From contig JAIVFU010000010.1 in the NCBI GenBank assembly GCA_020829485.1, positions 62,062 through 125,293 on the forward strand: a stretch of 63,232 nt of DNA. Reading direction: 5' to 3'. The notes under the pieces are model-generated. The model had not been told where the DNA came from. It ran no database searches and saw nothing but the letters and a program-made list of their open reading frames with translations. Source of the stretch: Nostoc sp. CHAB 5834. GTDB taxonomy: Bacteria; Cyanobacteriota; Cyanobacteriia; Cyanobacteriales; Nostocaceae. Position 1 is the first letter of the stretch, and the number at the start of each line of letters is the position of its first letter. Below are positions 18,303-28,061 of this stretch, one piece after another. Made by a program: the position numbers and the translations under genes.

Positions 18303-19544
18303 CTATCTTACTGAAACCAACAAGTTTTGATTGATGGTCATTTGTAAATCGGTATCTGGGTCAATGGCGATTAAGTCAACACTATTTCTGCCGAAGAACA
18401 GACCAACCAACGCACCGATACCAGCGCCACCCAAGACTTCTTCTGTGGCAATGGCGCGATCGCCTGTGACGGCAGATACCGCAGCTGCTGCACCTGCGCC
18501 CAATACAGTATTCTTGATAATTGAACCAGTACTAGTACCTTTGTTGACGGTTTCAGTTTTAGTAATCACTTCAGAGCTAGCGTTAAGCTGATACTCTTGA
18601 CCTGTAGTTAAAACTAGTCTCTCGGCAACGAATTGAGAACCACCTGTAGCTGGTTTGAGTTGACCAATCACCTGACTACCAGCCGGAATCACTACAGCAC
18701 CTTCTTGCGTAACCACGTTTTGGGAGACTGTCAATGTCAAAGGCGCTGTTTCATCCTTTGTAACCAGAATTTTTTCTGCCTTGTCATACTTGACAGGGAT
18801 AGCAGTCCCTTGAGGAATTGTCACAGTTATAGGTGTTGGGGTAGTAGAACCGACAGCCACGACATAAGGCGAGTTAATTGCTGAGGCTTGATTAGAACTA
18901 ACCAACGCTTGGTAAATAAAGGCTGCTACCTGGGCGCGAGTGGCGGTTGCAGTTGGATTCAGGAACTTCACATTAGGATAGTTGACCACAATTTGCTTTT
19001 GGGTTGCTGCTGCGATCGGGCTACGGGCATAGCTAGCAATGTTAGAAGCATCGTTGAAGTATTGCAGAGTGCTTTCGGTATTGCCGCTAGGACTATATTC
19101 TAGACCGTTGGCAAGGGCAACTAAAACCTGCTGGCGAGGAATAGCTTGGTTAGGCTCAAAACGATTTCCAGGATAACCAGATAAGAAACCAATGGTATAG
19201 GCTTGTTGAATAGCGCTGGATGCCCAATAGTTGCTGGGCACATCAGCAAAATTGATTGCCTGCCGTTGCGCTGGTTTTTGGAAAGCCTTGTTGACCATAG
19301 CAGCAAATTGAGCGCGTGTCACCGCTTCTTCAGGGCGGAAAGTACCATCAGGAAATCCGGCAATTACACCTCGCCCTGACAATTGTTGAATAAATTGTGC
19401 TGCCCAATAGTTAGATGAAACATCAGAAAAAGTAGTTTGAGCAAAAGATGGTGAAGCTGTAATGAAAGGCGCTACAGTAACGACTGTGACGCTTAAAGCC
19501 ATGAGTGCAGCTGTTCCAGATTGCAAACGATTTAAGTTAAACAC
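18303..19544 (-). CDS. SLH-domain surface protein with glycine-zipper C-terminal module
   Basis: 413 residues, GTG start. A signal peptide (about 1-35, ending SPSFAQT) is followed by three SLH domains: TTFSDVSSNYWAAQFIQQL, INFADVPSNYWASSAIQQA and a third ending RAQVAAFIYQALV (about residue 215). The C-terminal module (about 235-413) begins VTIPQGTAIPVKY, has a beta-rich part, then a glycine-zipper-like hydrophobic stretch (NTVLGAGAAAAVSAV), and is homologous to the whole protein at 22390-23103. SLH domains bind secondary cell-wall polymer or peptidoglycan. Its SLH DNA is about 90% identical to that in the next gene. Confidence 0.88.
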   Translation of the reverse strand: MFNLNRLQSGTAALMALSVTVVTVAPFITASPSFAQTTFSDVSSNYWAAQFIQQLSGRGVIAGFPDGTFRPEEAVTRAQFAAMVNKAFQKPAQRQAINFADVPSNYWASSAIQQAYTIGFLSGYPGNRFEPNQAIPRQQVLVALANGLEYSPSGNTESTLQYFNDASNIASYARSPIAAATQKQIVVNYPNVKFLNPTATATRAQVAAFIYQALVSSNQASAINSPYVVAVGSTTPTPITVTIPQGTAIPVKYDKAEKILVTKDETAPLTLTVSQNVVTQEGAVVIPAGSQVIGQLKPATGGSQFVAERLVLTTGQEYQLNASSEVITKTETVNKGTSTGSIIKNTVLGAGAAAAVSAVTGDRAIATEEVLGGAGIGALVGLFFGRNSVDLIAIDPDTDLQMTINQNLLVSVR

Positions 19545-19927
19545 TATTTTTACTCCAGTTCAATTATTTTTTTACTGTTAATTAATTAGACATATTTTGA
19601 AGTATGAGGTTCCCATTAATTTCTATTTCTTGTAAAAACCATTACTTTCGACATACAGGCAAATCAGATAGACAAAATCAGAAATTACCTGTCAAAAGAG
19701 CTAGCAATGGGTAAATAGTGTAATCAGTCTCTTACCAATTAACGCTATAAAATAAGTATTAAAAAAAATCTGAATACTGAGTGAGACGATACAGAGATAG
19801 AATAGTTGCTGGGAAAGAGATTTTTTAGGGTTAAAAATGAAGGCGATCGCCCACTATAGTTAAGGTGGCGATCGCCTATCAGGGATGATTAAAGTCACAA
19901 CTTGAATTTAGTTACGACATAAGGCAA
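19545..19927. other. Intergenic region with HIP1 hairpin terminator
   Basis: Carries the upstream region of the SLH gene and, at 19841-19880, a HIP1 hairpin described separately. No gene seen. Confidence 0.6.
19841..19880 (-). terminator. HIP1-based hairpin after the beta-helix/SLH gene
   Basis: Arms AGGCGATCGC and GCGATCGCCT flank about 18 bp. Read on the minus strand the stem is followed by a T-rich CATTTTTAACC. A sister hairpin with the same neighbouring sequence lies at 22314-22350, after the gene at 22390, so the 3' flank was duplicated with the genes. Confidence 0.55.
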
Positions 19928-22003
19928 TTAATTTCTGGGGTTTGACACGACATAAGGCGAATTAATTGCTGGAGCTTGATTAGAACTAACCAGTGCTTGG
20001 TAGATAAAAGCTGCTACCTGGGCGCGAGTGGCGGTTGCAGTTGGATTCAGGGACTTTACATTGGGATAGTTGACCACAATTTGCTTCTCTGTTGCTGCTG
20101 CGATCGGGCTACGGGCGTAGCTAGCGATTTTAGAAGCATCGTTGAAATACCTCAGAGTGCTTTCGTTATTGCCACCAGAAGTATATCCCAGACCGTTGGC
20201 GAGGGAAACCAAAACCTGCTGGCGGGGAATAGCCTGGTTAGGCCCAAAGCGATTACCAGGATATCCTGCTAAGAAACCAATGCTATAGGCTTTTCCAATG
20301 GCACTAGATGCCCAGTAATTGTTAGGCACATCAGAAAAAGCGATCGCCTGCCGTTGCTGTGATTTCCGGAAAGCTTTATCGATCATTGCGGCAAATTGAG
20401 CGCGTGTCACAGGTTCTTCAGGGCGGAAGCTACCATCAGGAAATCCGGCAATTATACCTCGCCCTGACAATTGTTGAATAAATTGTGCCGCCCAATAGTT
20501 AGATGAAACATCAGAAAAAGCAGTAGTTTGAGCCGAAGGTGAACCAGTAGTTTGAGCCAAAGATGTCGAGGAGCATCCCACTTGAATGGGTTTGCTTTGC
20601 AAAGTATAAGTCATTGGCTCACAAACTAAACTTGCCGACTTAGACTCTACATTAGTCCGCCTTGGCGGATTTTGTCTATCTAGCTGTGATTGCCAATTGT
20701 CAGATATTTTTTCTAGAGCAGGATACTTACTTAAAAACTCTGAGTCTGCAACAACATCGTTGGGGCCCTTAACACTTACCTTAGAACTATTGAGGTAGAT
20801 ATTATAGTCATAAGTAACGTTTTTATTTCTAAAATTGCTGTTAACAACCTTACCGGGGAAAGCATAGAGAATATTCCTTAATATTCTGACATTCGATGAA
20901 TTATTAGCAAATATTTGCCCATCTTTAATTTCTGGACTCTGATTATTTAAAATAGCAGTGTTATTTACAATATCAACATGCTCACTTATAAATGTATGAA
21001 TGCCGGAACCACCATTATTAAATGTAAGATTGTTTTTAACTAAAGTACGTCCTGTATATGGACTTAATTTTAAGTTCTTTTGATCATTTCTTGAACTATC
21101 GATAATGATGCCATTCCCATCTGTGATCTTTCCGACTGCAATCCAAGGGATGTACATGCGATTGTTGTAGCTTTTGTTGTTAGTTACGAACATCTTGTAT
21201 CCCCGGTTATTGTCAGAATTCCAATTGTTCAGCATTGAAATGCCACTGTTACCATAAACACTATACCAGGCATTATTGAACACCACGTTATTATCTATTG
21301 TCACATAGTCGGATTGAATCGCTGAAATACCTGCTCCTCCACAGTCATGCACTTTGTTGTTCAGAATACGGATGTGATGAACACGACCCTTGGTTCGTCC
21401 GTCAACGCTGATGCAGTTTCCATTAGTCAGTGGGTTTAGTTTTTTAGTCTTCTGACTCATCGCATAATCAAGGGTGATATTGGCATTGTTCCCTATGACC
21501 TCCAGCCCGTTGATTTCGATATATGAAGCTCCATTTGAAATCAGGATACCGTTCCATGTATTATGCTGAATTTTTGGGGAATGCCCAGGATATGCTTTAT
21601 ACCTAATCCATGCATTTGCAGTTCCAGAACGTTTAATACTTACTACGCTCCCAGCTTTGCCTATATTTTTGTATACTCCGTTCATAATCAATACTGTATC
21701 GCCAGGATTGGTAAGGTCTGCTGCCTTTTGAATTGTCCTAAAGGCGGCTGAAGTAGAGAGTCCACTATTTTGGTCTTTTCCGGTACCGCTAACATGGTAT
21801 ATTTTCGGTGTTGAATTCTTGCTAATTAGCTCGCGGCTAGATAGGCTCATTTCCTTGTTAATGGAAACCTGACGGACGTTTCCAACTAAAGATATTTTTA
21901 TCCTTTCTCCCTGAGTTAAAAGACTTAATATTACGGGAATTGCAAGATATGTGCTTAAACTGAAACCTTGAATTACCACAAGTAAAAGCTCCTTTATTGC
22001 CAC
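19928..22003 (-). CDS. Parallel beta-helix protein with three C-terminal SLH domains
   Basis: 691 residues, GTG start. An N-terminal hydrophobic signal-like segment (about 5-30) precedes a right-handed parallel beta-helix (about 65-400) opening with YHVSGTGKDQNSGLSTSAAF and containing many NN/DN turns such as VTIDNNVVFNNAWYS, a fold common in polysaccharide lyases and surface adhesins. After a linker come three SLH domains (about 500-685), nearly identical to those of the 18303-19544 protein but with the C-terminal module missing; the protein stops right after the shared INSPYVV. A role in binding or processing extracellular polysaccharide while anchored at the cell surface is inference. Confidence 0.85.
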   Translation of the reverse strand: MAIKELLLVVIQGFSLSTYLAIPVILSLLTQGERIKISLVGNVRQVSINKEMSLSSRELISKNSTPKIYHVSGTGKDQNSGLSTSAAFRTIQKAADLTNPGDTVLIMNGVYKNIGKAGSVVSIKRSGTANAWIRYKAYPGHSPKIQHNTWNGILISNGASYIEINGLEVIGNNANITLDYAMSQKTKKLNPLTNGNCISVDGRTKGRVHHIRILNNKVHDCGGAGISAIQSDYVTIDNNVVFNNAWYSVYGNSGISMLNNWNSDNNRGYKMFVTNNKSYNNRMYIPWIAVGKITDGNGIIIDSSRNDQKNLKLSPYTGRTLVKNNLTFNNGGSGIHTFISEHVDIVNNTAILNNQSPEIKDGQIFANNSSNVRILRNILYAFPGKVVNSNFRNKNVTYDYNIYLNSSKVSVKGPNDVVADSEFLSKYPALEKISDNWQSQLDRQNPPRRTNVESKSASLVCEPMTYTLQSKPIQVGCSSTSLAQTTGSPSAQTTAFSDVSSNYWAAQFIQQLSGRGIIAGFPDGSFRPEEPVTRAQFAAMIDKAFRKSQQRQAIAFSDVPNNYWASSAIGKAYSIGFLAGYPGNRFGPNQAIPRQQVLVSLANGLGYTSGGNNESTLRYFNDASKIASYARSPIAAATEKQIVVNYPNVKSLNPTATATRAQVAAFIYQALVSSNQAPAINSPYVVSNPRN

Positions 22004-22129
22004 TATTTAACAAAAATATCAGGATATTATGTAATTTTGAATACTCTTTTGGATAGAGAAGAAAATAGAGCCGATTTTACTAGCCCCCCACATAGCGCAA
22101 TTAAATAAGTATTTTAATAAATACTGATA

Positions 22130-22244
22130 AGACCTCTTGCATAAATCAAACAATTTGAACCCCACCCCGCCAAAGCTACGCTTTGTCTCCCCTCCCCTTA
22201 GCAAGGGGAGGGGGTGGGGTATTGGGGACTTTTGCAAGAGGTCT
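22130..22244. mobile_element. MITE-like element, family A, copy 1
   Basis: Terminal inverted repeats AGACCTCTTGCA/TGCAAGAGGTCT, an internal CCCCTCCCC/GGGGAGGGG hairpin, and no coding capacity. It is flanked by the direct repeat ATACTGAT (22121-22128 and 22245-22252), consistent with a target-site duplication of about 8 bp. The second copy is at 43211-43331. Confidence 0.8.
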
Positions 22245-22313
22245 ATACTGATTAAGACAATATAAAGGTAGAAGAGTTACTGTTAAATATAATTTTTTAC
22301 TGTCAAAAATTAA

Positions 22314-22350
22314 GGCGATCGCACAGTATATTTAAAGTTGCGATCGCCTA
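22314..22350 (-). terminator. HIP1-based hairpin after the glycine-zipper gene
   Basis: Arms GGCGATCGC and GCGATCGCC. On the minus strand it is followed by TTAATTTTTGAC. The 3' flank CTATCAGGGATGATTAAAGT is the same as at the sister site near 19880. Confidence 0.55.
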
Positions 22351-22389
22351 TCAGGGATGATTAAAGTCACGACTTGAATTGAGTTAAAT

Positions 22390-23103
22390 TTAGTAGCGGG
22401 ATTGTGGTACTAAATTCAAGTTAGAATCCAGTGTTACCCTCAAATCTTGTGCGGGTCTGAGAACAAAGGCATTTCCTTGTTTTTTCCGCAACAGGATACT
22501 TGCTCCAGCACCCGCAGCCCCACCGATAACAGGTTTTAAATCGTCAATTCTGCGGTTACCAGTAACTAGTGAACCTAAAAGACCAGCACCCGCACCGATA
22601 GCTGTATCAGTTAGAACCTGACCTGTGCTAGGCCCCTGTGAAACTCTTTGAGTTGTGGTATATGTCCGAGAACTTGCATTAATCGACTGACGCTGACCAT
22701 TAGAAAATTCTAATTCTTGAGCTACAAACCGCACGCCTTTTCCTTGATTATCGTCTGTATCTCTTGAATAACTATCTAGGTCAACAGCTTCTAGTCGTCC
22801 ATTTACTTTAGTACCGGCGGGAATCAAGACATTTCTATTCCTGTCGATAATGTCATTGGCTATTCTCAAGGTTAGAGATTTAGTTTCCCCAGGAGCAATA
22901 GTAATTGTCTCTTTCTCGTAGGTAACAGGTAAAGCAACCCCAGAAGGAATGGTAACGCTTCCATATTGCCCAATTCTGTCTTGCCCAATTCTGTATTGGG
23001 CATTAGCAGGAGCTAAAGTTAACAGTGGGGCAGTCACGCTTGCGGTAACGGCTATTGCCATAAGTGCAGCAGTTCCAGATTTCCATTGATGTATGCGAGT
23101 CAT
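22390..23103 (-). CDS. Secreted glycine-zipper protein, homologue of the SLH protein C-terminal module
   Basis: 237 residues. The signal peptide MTRIHQWKSGTAALMAIAVT resembles that of the 18303-19544 protein (SGTAALMA shared). The rest (VTIPSGVALPVTYEKETITI to the C-terminus) is homologous to the C-terminal module of that SLH protein, including a glycine-rich hydrophobic stretch AIGAGAGLLGSLVTGNRR. It has no SLH domain. It is likely periplasmic or outer-membrane associated. Function unknown. Confidence 0.78.
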   Translation of the reverse strand: MTRIHQWKSGTAALMAIAVTASVTAPLLTLAPANAQYRIGQDRIGQYGSVTIPSGVALPVTYEKETITIAPGETKSLTLRIANDIIDRNRNVLIPAGTKVNGRLEAVDLDSYSRDTDDNQGKGVRFVAQELEFSNGQRQSINASSRTYTTTQRVSQGPSTGQVLTDTAIGAGAGLLGSLVTGNRRIDDLKPVIGGAAGAGASILLRKKQGNAFVLRPAQDLRVTLDSNLNLVPQSRY

Positions 23104-23847
23104 AAGTGGCTAAACCTTTGTGTTTGTTATGTATCTAATGACGTGGATGCACTGAGTTTGTTTCTGAAATTTATAAAACCTGTTTATAGGCGTATTCGGA
23201 AATATTAAGGTGCTTATATAATGTGGAGTTTGTGTTACAGCTACGCCTATCGAAGATATCGCTCCTTAGAATTTGTATCTTGCTAATGTGCGCCACTAAA
23301 TAAATGGTTAGATCCTCTCAAGATGAGGCAAAATTGGTCTAATTGTTTCCAAAGTTGCTTCATTGTTTACTTCTATTGTAGATTTATTTGCTAAAACTTG
23401 GGAAAGGTTTTGGCTTTCTTTGTCAAGTAGTAAAGTTTATTGAGAATAAATTTTGATGCGATCGCAGCAATTCTTGTGCTGGGTTAAAATTTATCAATTA
23501 TGGAATATGGGTATAGGACTAATATTTGATTTCTGAAAAAGCTCCGTACAGATCGAAAAGCCTAATTCCCTACTCCCTACTCCCTACTCCCCACTCCCCG
23601 CCCACATAGATAATTTCAAAAATCAAATAGGATTCCTATATGTAGCGGTTCTCAATTGCATAAAATGCATAAAACTACAGCAGCCAGTTATGTGGGCATC
23701 TTAAGAGAGTTGAGCAAACTGGCTTATCTTTGGTAGGATTTCTCACAGGTACGAGCGCTAAAAACCTTCTATTGGAGCCGAAAAAATTTCTAGTGTAATT
23801 ACATCTTCAAGCGCGAACAGAAGCAGATGTTTTAACAGCGAAAGCTC
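23104..23847. other. Long intergenic region with STRR
   Basis: 744 bp with a TCCCTAC-type STRR run at 23564-23600 and otherwise unremarkable AT-rich sequence holding the promoter of the upstream minus-strand gene. No gene, tRNA or clear structure seen. Confidence 0.5.
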
Positions 23848-24597
23848 TTAGTGTTTCTTCTCCAGCAATTTTTTACTAGATATCAAGTACATCCCTACCA
23901 GGAATAGATCCGCTACTGTTGCTGGTTCTGGTATGGTTTTGATTTTGGCATAAATAGCTGTTTTAGTTGTGCCTCCTTCAAGAGCCTCAATACTTATCTG
24001 GGGAACGTCTGGATTAAAACCAGTTAGTTTAAGCGTGTATTCATTGCCTTCAAAGGTAAAAGTGGGATTACTCAAGTTTTCGTCTATAAATACAAAGTCT
24101 GCATTCTCTTCTTCAGAATTTGTTGCCTTATTAGGTGTATTTACTAGATGCAACTTCAAGTCAAAAACTTGGCTGATTCCAACGGGAGGGTTGAAGGATA
24201 CATTGATATTTAAAGGTACATCTTCAACGCTTGTATTTTTAAGTACCGTTCCATTAAAGTAAGCTAAATCACCTATTTTGAATACAGAGTTAATGTCAGT
24301 TGAAAACGAATTTCCAGTAAAGGTAAGTTTATTTGAGCCTGTTATTGTACATCCACTAGGAGGATTTGGACTTGGTAGACACACATTAGGATCACCCCAA
24401 GTAAATATGTTGTTTCCCACACCTGTGTATACGGGATTGGGATTGATATCGATGCTTCCTGGAGTAGGTTCTCCCCATGTACCAGTAGAGATACCAGAAA
24501 AAGTTAGAGCATCTGCTTGGTTAGAGAAACCAAGTGCTGTTGTCGCACCCACAAAAAAACTAGATATAGCAGCCGCAAAAACCAAACTTAGTTTCAT
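23848..24597 (-). CDS. Secreted PEP-CTERM-like protein
   Basis: 249 residues. A signal peptide (about 1-31, ending SNQADA) is followed by a beta-rich body containing TFSGISTGTWGEPTPGS and TGVGNNIFTWGDPNVC. The C-terminus has IPEPATVADLFLVGMYL, then a hydrophobic stretch and a basic end (KKLLEKKH), the layout of a PEP-CTERM sorting signal for exosortase. The body resembles choice-of-anchor proteins. It is likely exported to the surface or extracellular matrix. Confidence 0.75.
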   Translation of the reverse strand: MKLSLVFAAAISSFFVGATTALGFSNQADALTFSGISTGTWGEPTPGSIDINPNPVYTGVGNNIFTWGDPNVCLPSPNPPSGCTITGSNKLTFTGNSFSTDINSVFKIGDLAYFNGTVLKNTSVEDVPLNINVSFNPPVGISQVFDLKLHLVNTPNKATNSEEENADFVFIDENLSNPTFTFEGNEYTLKLTGFNPDVPQISIEALEGGTTKTAIYAKIKTIPEPATVADLFLVGMYLISSKKLLEKKH

Positions 24598-25035
24598 AAC
24601 TTAAGTATCCAAATCTCATTCTGGAGCTTTTAAACTATGTCTCCAGTGTAACTTAGTAAATTTACGGAATACACACCAATATTTTATTGGATTTTATTAT
24701 TATAAAATCTTATTTAGTAACTTATATTATTAAGTTAATTTTATATAAAGTTACAATATTTTACCACTTTGTAGTTAGTAAGACAGTAATTGCGTAGGCG
24801 TAGCCCGTCGTAGACATCGTTACTTTACTTGGTTCTCTAATTAGTTGTCAAGTCAATATAAAGTTACTCTTTTTAACAAACACTCCCCGCGCTATTGGGA
24901 CGAATCTGATTCGTTGGTCGAATTCAAGATGATTTACTGCGCCGTTCTCTTGTTGTTGATGGTAGAATCCCAATACTTTTTATCCCCTTGCTCCCTGCTC
25001 CCCTGCCTTTTTTTCAAGGGTTTTCGGTATATGCT
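24598..25035. other. Intergenic region with dispersed repeat
   Basis: AT-rich upstream region of the PEP-CTERM-like gene, a copy of the 24-bp dispersed repeat at 24797-24819, and a CCCTGCTC-type STRR near 24981-25008. No gene seen. Confidence 0.55.
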
Positions 25036-27246
25036 TTATAGCTTTGACAAAATCTCTGGCAACAACTGACTAGGAACTTTAGATAAAGCCAGATTTTGTC
25101 CCTGTATGCCTAATTCATTATGAAAAGCACGAATAGTTTTCACTATATAATTAAAGGCTGTTTGATAAGCCTCTGGCTGTTTACTTAATCCGTTTAAGGC
25201 TTGCAAATGGTTGTCTAATGCTACTTCTAAGTGTTGAGAACGTGTTGCTTTGTCGCCATTAAACGACTTATCTATTACTAGCTGATAATGTGCCAGTCCC
25301 AGGTTATTATAAGAGGCAAGCAAATCAAAACTTAAAGGAGTACCGCTAAGTGAGTCAGCCAAAGCTATCGCTTCTTCGTAAGCGCTAATACATAGTTGCA
25401 GATACTTTTGTCGTGCCTCTTTAGTTGTCTGAGATAGGTTTGCTAAATGCCAGTAGGCAGTACCCAGATTATTTTGTGTAGCGGCGCAGGCACTGGGAAC
25501 ATTAGCTGGAGTGCGATACTTGAGAGCTTCGCTGTAGACATCTATAGCTAGCTGGAGATTTTGGGCAGGTTGTTCGTATTGTGCTAGATTCCAACAGGCG
25601 GTGCCGATGTTGTTTTGAATCATGCCATACTTGAGCGGTTCCTGTTCAGGGTTGTAGTGTATTAGTGCTTCGTTGTAAGCTGCGATCGCTTTCTTTAAAT
25701 GCACAATCGGTTGGTTGTATTGCCCTAGATGCCAGTAAGCAGTACCCAAATTGTTCTGGCAAGCCGCATATTTTAATGAGTCCATGTCGGCTGTACGGTA
25801 GCTGAGTGCTTCACTATAAGCTAAAACTGCTTGCTGCCAATTTTCAGATGGGTGAGAAAAACGAGCTAAATCACCGTAAGCCGTCCCCAAATTATTTTGC
25901 ACACGAGCGTAAGTTTCTAGATGTGTCTGGGGCGAAATCATCTTTAACGCCAAATGATAAAATTCTATTGCCTGCTTTATATAAGTTTGTCCTTCCTCAG
26001 AATTGGGCGGTATACGGTATAGCATCCAGTAGAGTGTACCCAAATCATTCAAGATATCTGGGAGTTGTGGTGAGGTTTCGTCATAGCTAATTGCCTCCTG
26101 ATAGGCAATAATTGCTACCATAAGATTTTCTAGGGTTGAATCTCCTTGCTCAATGCGAAGGCGGTATAAAGTGCCCAAGCGATGATAAGCTTCTGCCAAA
26201 ACCTCCCCTGGAACTTGCTTTTGGTGTAATTCTTCAATCTCCAACAAAATCTGCTGCGGTTGCAAGGAATCCTCTGTATTTTGAGCAATATTTGTATTTA
26301 TTGTTGCTATTACTAGCTCCGTTAACTCGCTACTAATATGAGATAAAGACGACAGTGATTGATTATTACTCCCACTACCAGATCTATTAGTAGATTCTTG
26401 CTGTTGTGGCGCAGCCTTCAATAAATCTGCTGTTGAGGGCGATTCCTGGGTTTTATGTACGCCATTCCCTTGTGTTTCTGCCGGAAAATCGGAATGATTC
26501 TTCAACTTTAACTCGGTGGCTGCGGTTCTGAGTTCTGCCTGGGTAACTGATTCATCTACTATCGACTGCTCAATATAGCCTAAATCCAAGCTTTTGGCAT
26601 TAGCAAAACGTTCTGGATAACCCGAATTCTGAGTCGCTGGTGTGGGTTCTCCGGCAAATACAAATACGCCAGTCCGACAACGCCAAAACTGTGGCGCTGA
26701 TTGCTTGATAGCAGATAACCAAGGACGCGGTATCCATAACAGCAAGTTAGATTCAAAGAATCGGCTAGATTCTTGTACAGAGAAATATTGTTCGCTTAAG
26801 CGGAGATGGTGCAAAAATAACCGTTGTGTAGCGACTGGTTGCTTGGTGAGATGCTCCATGCCGACAATCTGAAATGCTGGTACTGGAAAAGGTCTTCCAG
26901 GGGTATCTTTTGATGCCCCAATAATTGGCGGTGGATAGTTTGCCAACCATTGATTTATTTGAATTATGGGATTGGGATCGTTTAAATTCAAACGCAACGT
27001 AACTAATCGTGGATAAGCTACAGTGCTATTTTCCTGCCTATTTGATGGCTGAGATAGCACTTGTCCAATAGGATAAGCCAATGTCGAATGCAAACGGGTC
27101 GCTACTTTATTTCTCAAGTGTAAATCATCACATACTGCTAAAAAAATTTGTCGTCGTAAGCCAAGACTTAGGGCAAGTTTCAGGCGGTGGTATACTTGCC
27201 GATTCCAACTAGAATTATCATTTTGTGCAGTATCATTCACGCTCAT
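25036..27246 (-). CDS. TPR-repeat protein with cyanobacterial N-terminal domain
   Basis: 736 residues. The N-terminal part (about 1-215) contains LALSLGLRRQIFLAVCDD and LFLHHLRLSEQYFSV, an ATPase-like but Walker-free domain I recognise only as common at the front of cyanobacterial TPR proteins. A Ser/Gln-rich linker (about 265-310) leads to about nine tetratricopeptide repeats (about 340-690) with the recurring core NNLGTAYWHLAQY. TPR arrays mediate protein-protein contacts. No membrane segment is present. Confidence 0.85.
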   Translation of the reverse strand: MSVNDTAQNDNSSWNRQVYHRLKLALSLGLRRQIFLAVCDDLHLRNKVATRLHSTLAYPIGQVLSQPSNRQENSTVAYPRLVTLRLNLNDPNPIIQINQWLANYPPPIIGASKDTPGRPFPVPAFQIVGMEHLTKQPVATQRLFLHHLRLSEQYFSVQESSRFFESNLLLWIPRPWLSAIKQSAPQFWRCRTGVFVFAGEPTPATQNSGYPERFANAKSLDLGYIEQSIVDESVTQAELRTAATELKLKNHSDFPAETQGNGVHKTQESPSTADLLKAAPQQQESTNRSGSGSNNQSLSSLSHISSELTELVIATINTNIAQNTEDSLQPQQILLEIEELHQKQVPGEVLAEAYHRLGTLYRLRIEQGDSTLENLMVAIIAYQEAISYDETSPQLPDILNDLGTLYWMLYRIPPNSEEGQTYIKQAIEFYHLALKMISPQTHLETYARVQNNLGTAYGDLARFSHPSENWQQAVLAYSEALSYRTADMDSLKYAACQNNLGTAYWHLGQYNQPIVHLKKAIAAYNEALIHYNPEQEPLKYGMIQNNIGTACWNLAQYEQPAQNLQLAIDVYSEALKYRTPANVPSACAATQNNLGTAYWHLANLSQTTKEARQKYLQLCISAYEEAIALADSLSGTPLSFDLLASYNNLGLAHYQLVIDKSFNGDKATRSQHLEVALDNHLQALNGLSKQPEAYQTAFNYIVKTIRAFHNELGIQGQNLALSKVPSQLLPEILSKL

Positions 27247-27430
27247 GGTGGCTAAAGAGCCAAAACACAGTACATAATCACTTTTCTGGACGCATCCAAG
27301 TGGGCTAACTTTATAATAGAAATGATTTTTAAGCTAAGTTGTGCCGCTTAGGATAAATTGAGCTTTTCAAGTATAATAGAAAAAACAGTATATAATTATA
27401 CTTTAAATTTTAATTTAATTTTAACAAAAA

Positions 27431-27470
27431 ATAAAAAAGCAGGCTCCTTTTAAAATCGGAACCTGAAAAA
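27431..27470 (-). terminator. Intrinsic terminator of psb34
   Basis: Minus-strand stem CAGGTTCC...GGAGCCTG (27440-27465), followed by CTTTTTTATTTTTTG, about 45 bp after the psb34 stop. Confidence 0.85.
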
Positions 27471-27508
27471 CTATCAAGAAAATCAAATTTTATTAAAAAG
27501 CTTTATGA

Positions 27509-27688
27509 TTAGCTGCTCTTAGAAACAAAGAAGGCAACTAGAATCAAGCCGCCAACCAAAACTGTAGCGGCAATTCCTAGTAAAAGATAAGTTTGCTTTT
27601 GCCCTTCCGAGGGAGGTTCTGCTTGATAAATCTTTGGTTCACGGGCAAAATTATTCAGAAGGCCGCCTTCTTCGTTTGTATAGGGCAT
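27509..27688 (-). CDS. psb34: Psb34, small photosystem II assembly protein
   Basis: 59 residues, ATG at 27688, TAA at 27509-27511. The N-terminus MPYTNEEGGLLNNFAREPKI is the conserved soluble arm of the Ssl1498/Psb34 family, followed by a single membrane helix (YLLLGIAATVLVGGLILVAF) and a short SKSS end. Psb34 binds the CP47 side of PSII assembly intermediates at the site used by HLIPs. The gene is monocistronic with its own strong terminator. Confidence 0.9.
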   Translation of the reverse strand: MPYTNEEGGLLNNFAREPKIYQAEPPSEGQKQTYLLLGIAATVLVGGLILVAFFVSKSS

Positions 27689-28061
27689 GAATTAATTCCT
27701 TTATATTTATCGTTCATTTAATGTTACATAAATGCTAAATCCGCCCTCAAACTGCTAGACAAATCGTTACATTGGGCATTGGGCATTGGGCATTGATTAT
27801 TCCCCACGCCCATGCTCTATGCCCCATTCCCCATTCCCCAGATACTGTTGGTCAATTTACTTTCTTGTTAAACCCGCCATCCCTAAAATCGTGGTTTTGC
27901 GTTGCTTTCTCGCCCTGCAATAAATTGCGGGCTAATAGCTAAAGTGCGTTGAAACGCACTGAAATTAAAGAAATTAAGATGGATTGGGGCTGATGGGTTA
28001 GAAATCCCTACCAATTCGCCAACAGTATCTGCTCTATGCCCCATGCCCCATGCCCCATTCC
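27689..28061. other. Intergenic region with STRR
   Basis: TTGGGCA and CCCCATT STRR runs (27771-27840, 28030-28060) flank a unique-looking centre with a small hairpin AAAGTGCGTT...AACGCACT (27940-27960). No gene seen. Confidence 0.55.

Larger units (their letters stand above)
22004..22389. other. Intergenic region with a MITE and a HIP1 hairpin
   Basis: Holds the 115-bp MITE at 22130-22244 and the HIP1 hairpin at 22314-22350. No gene seen; small open frames here derive from the repeat. Confidence 0.75.

Noticed and set aside
24845..25069. Small plus-strand open frame near the TPR gene
   Set aside because: Overlaps the TPR gene end and a STRR; composition not protein-like.
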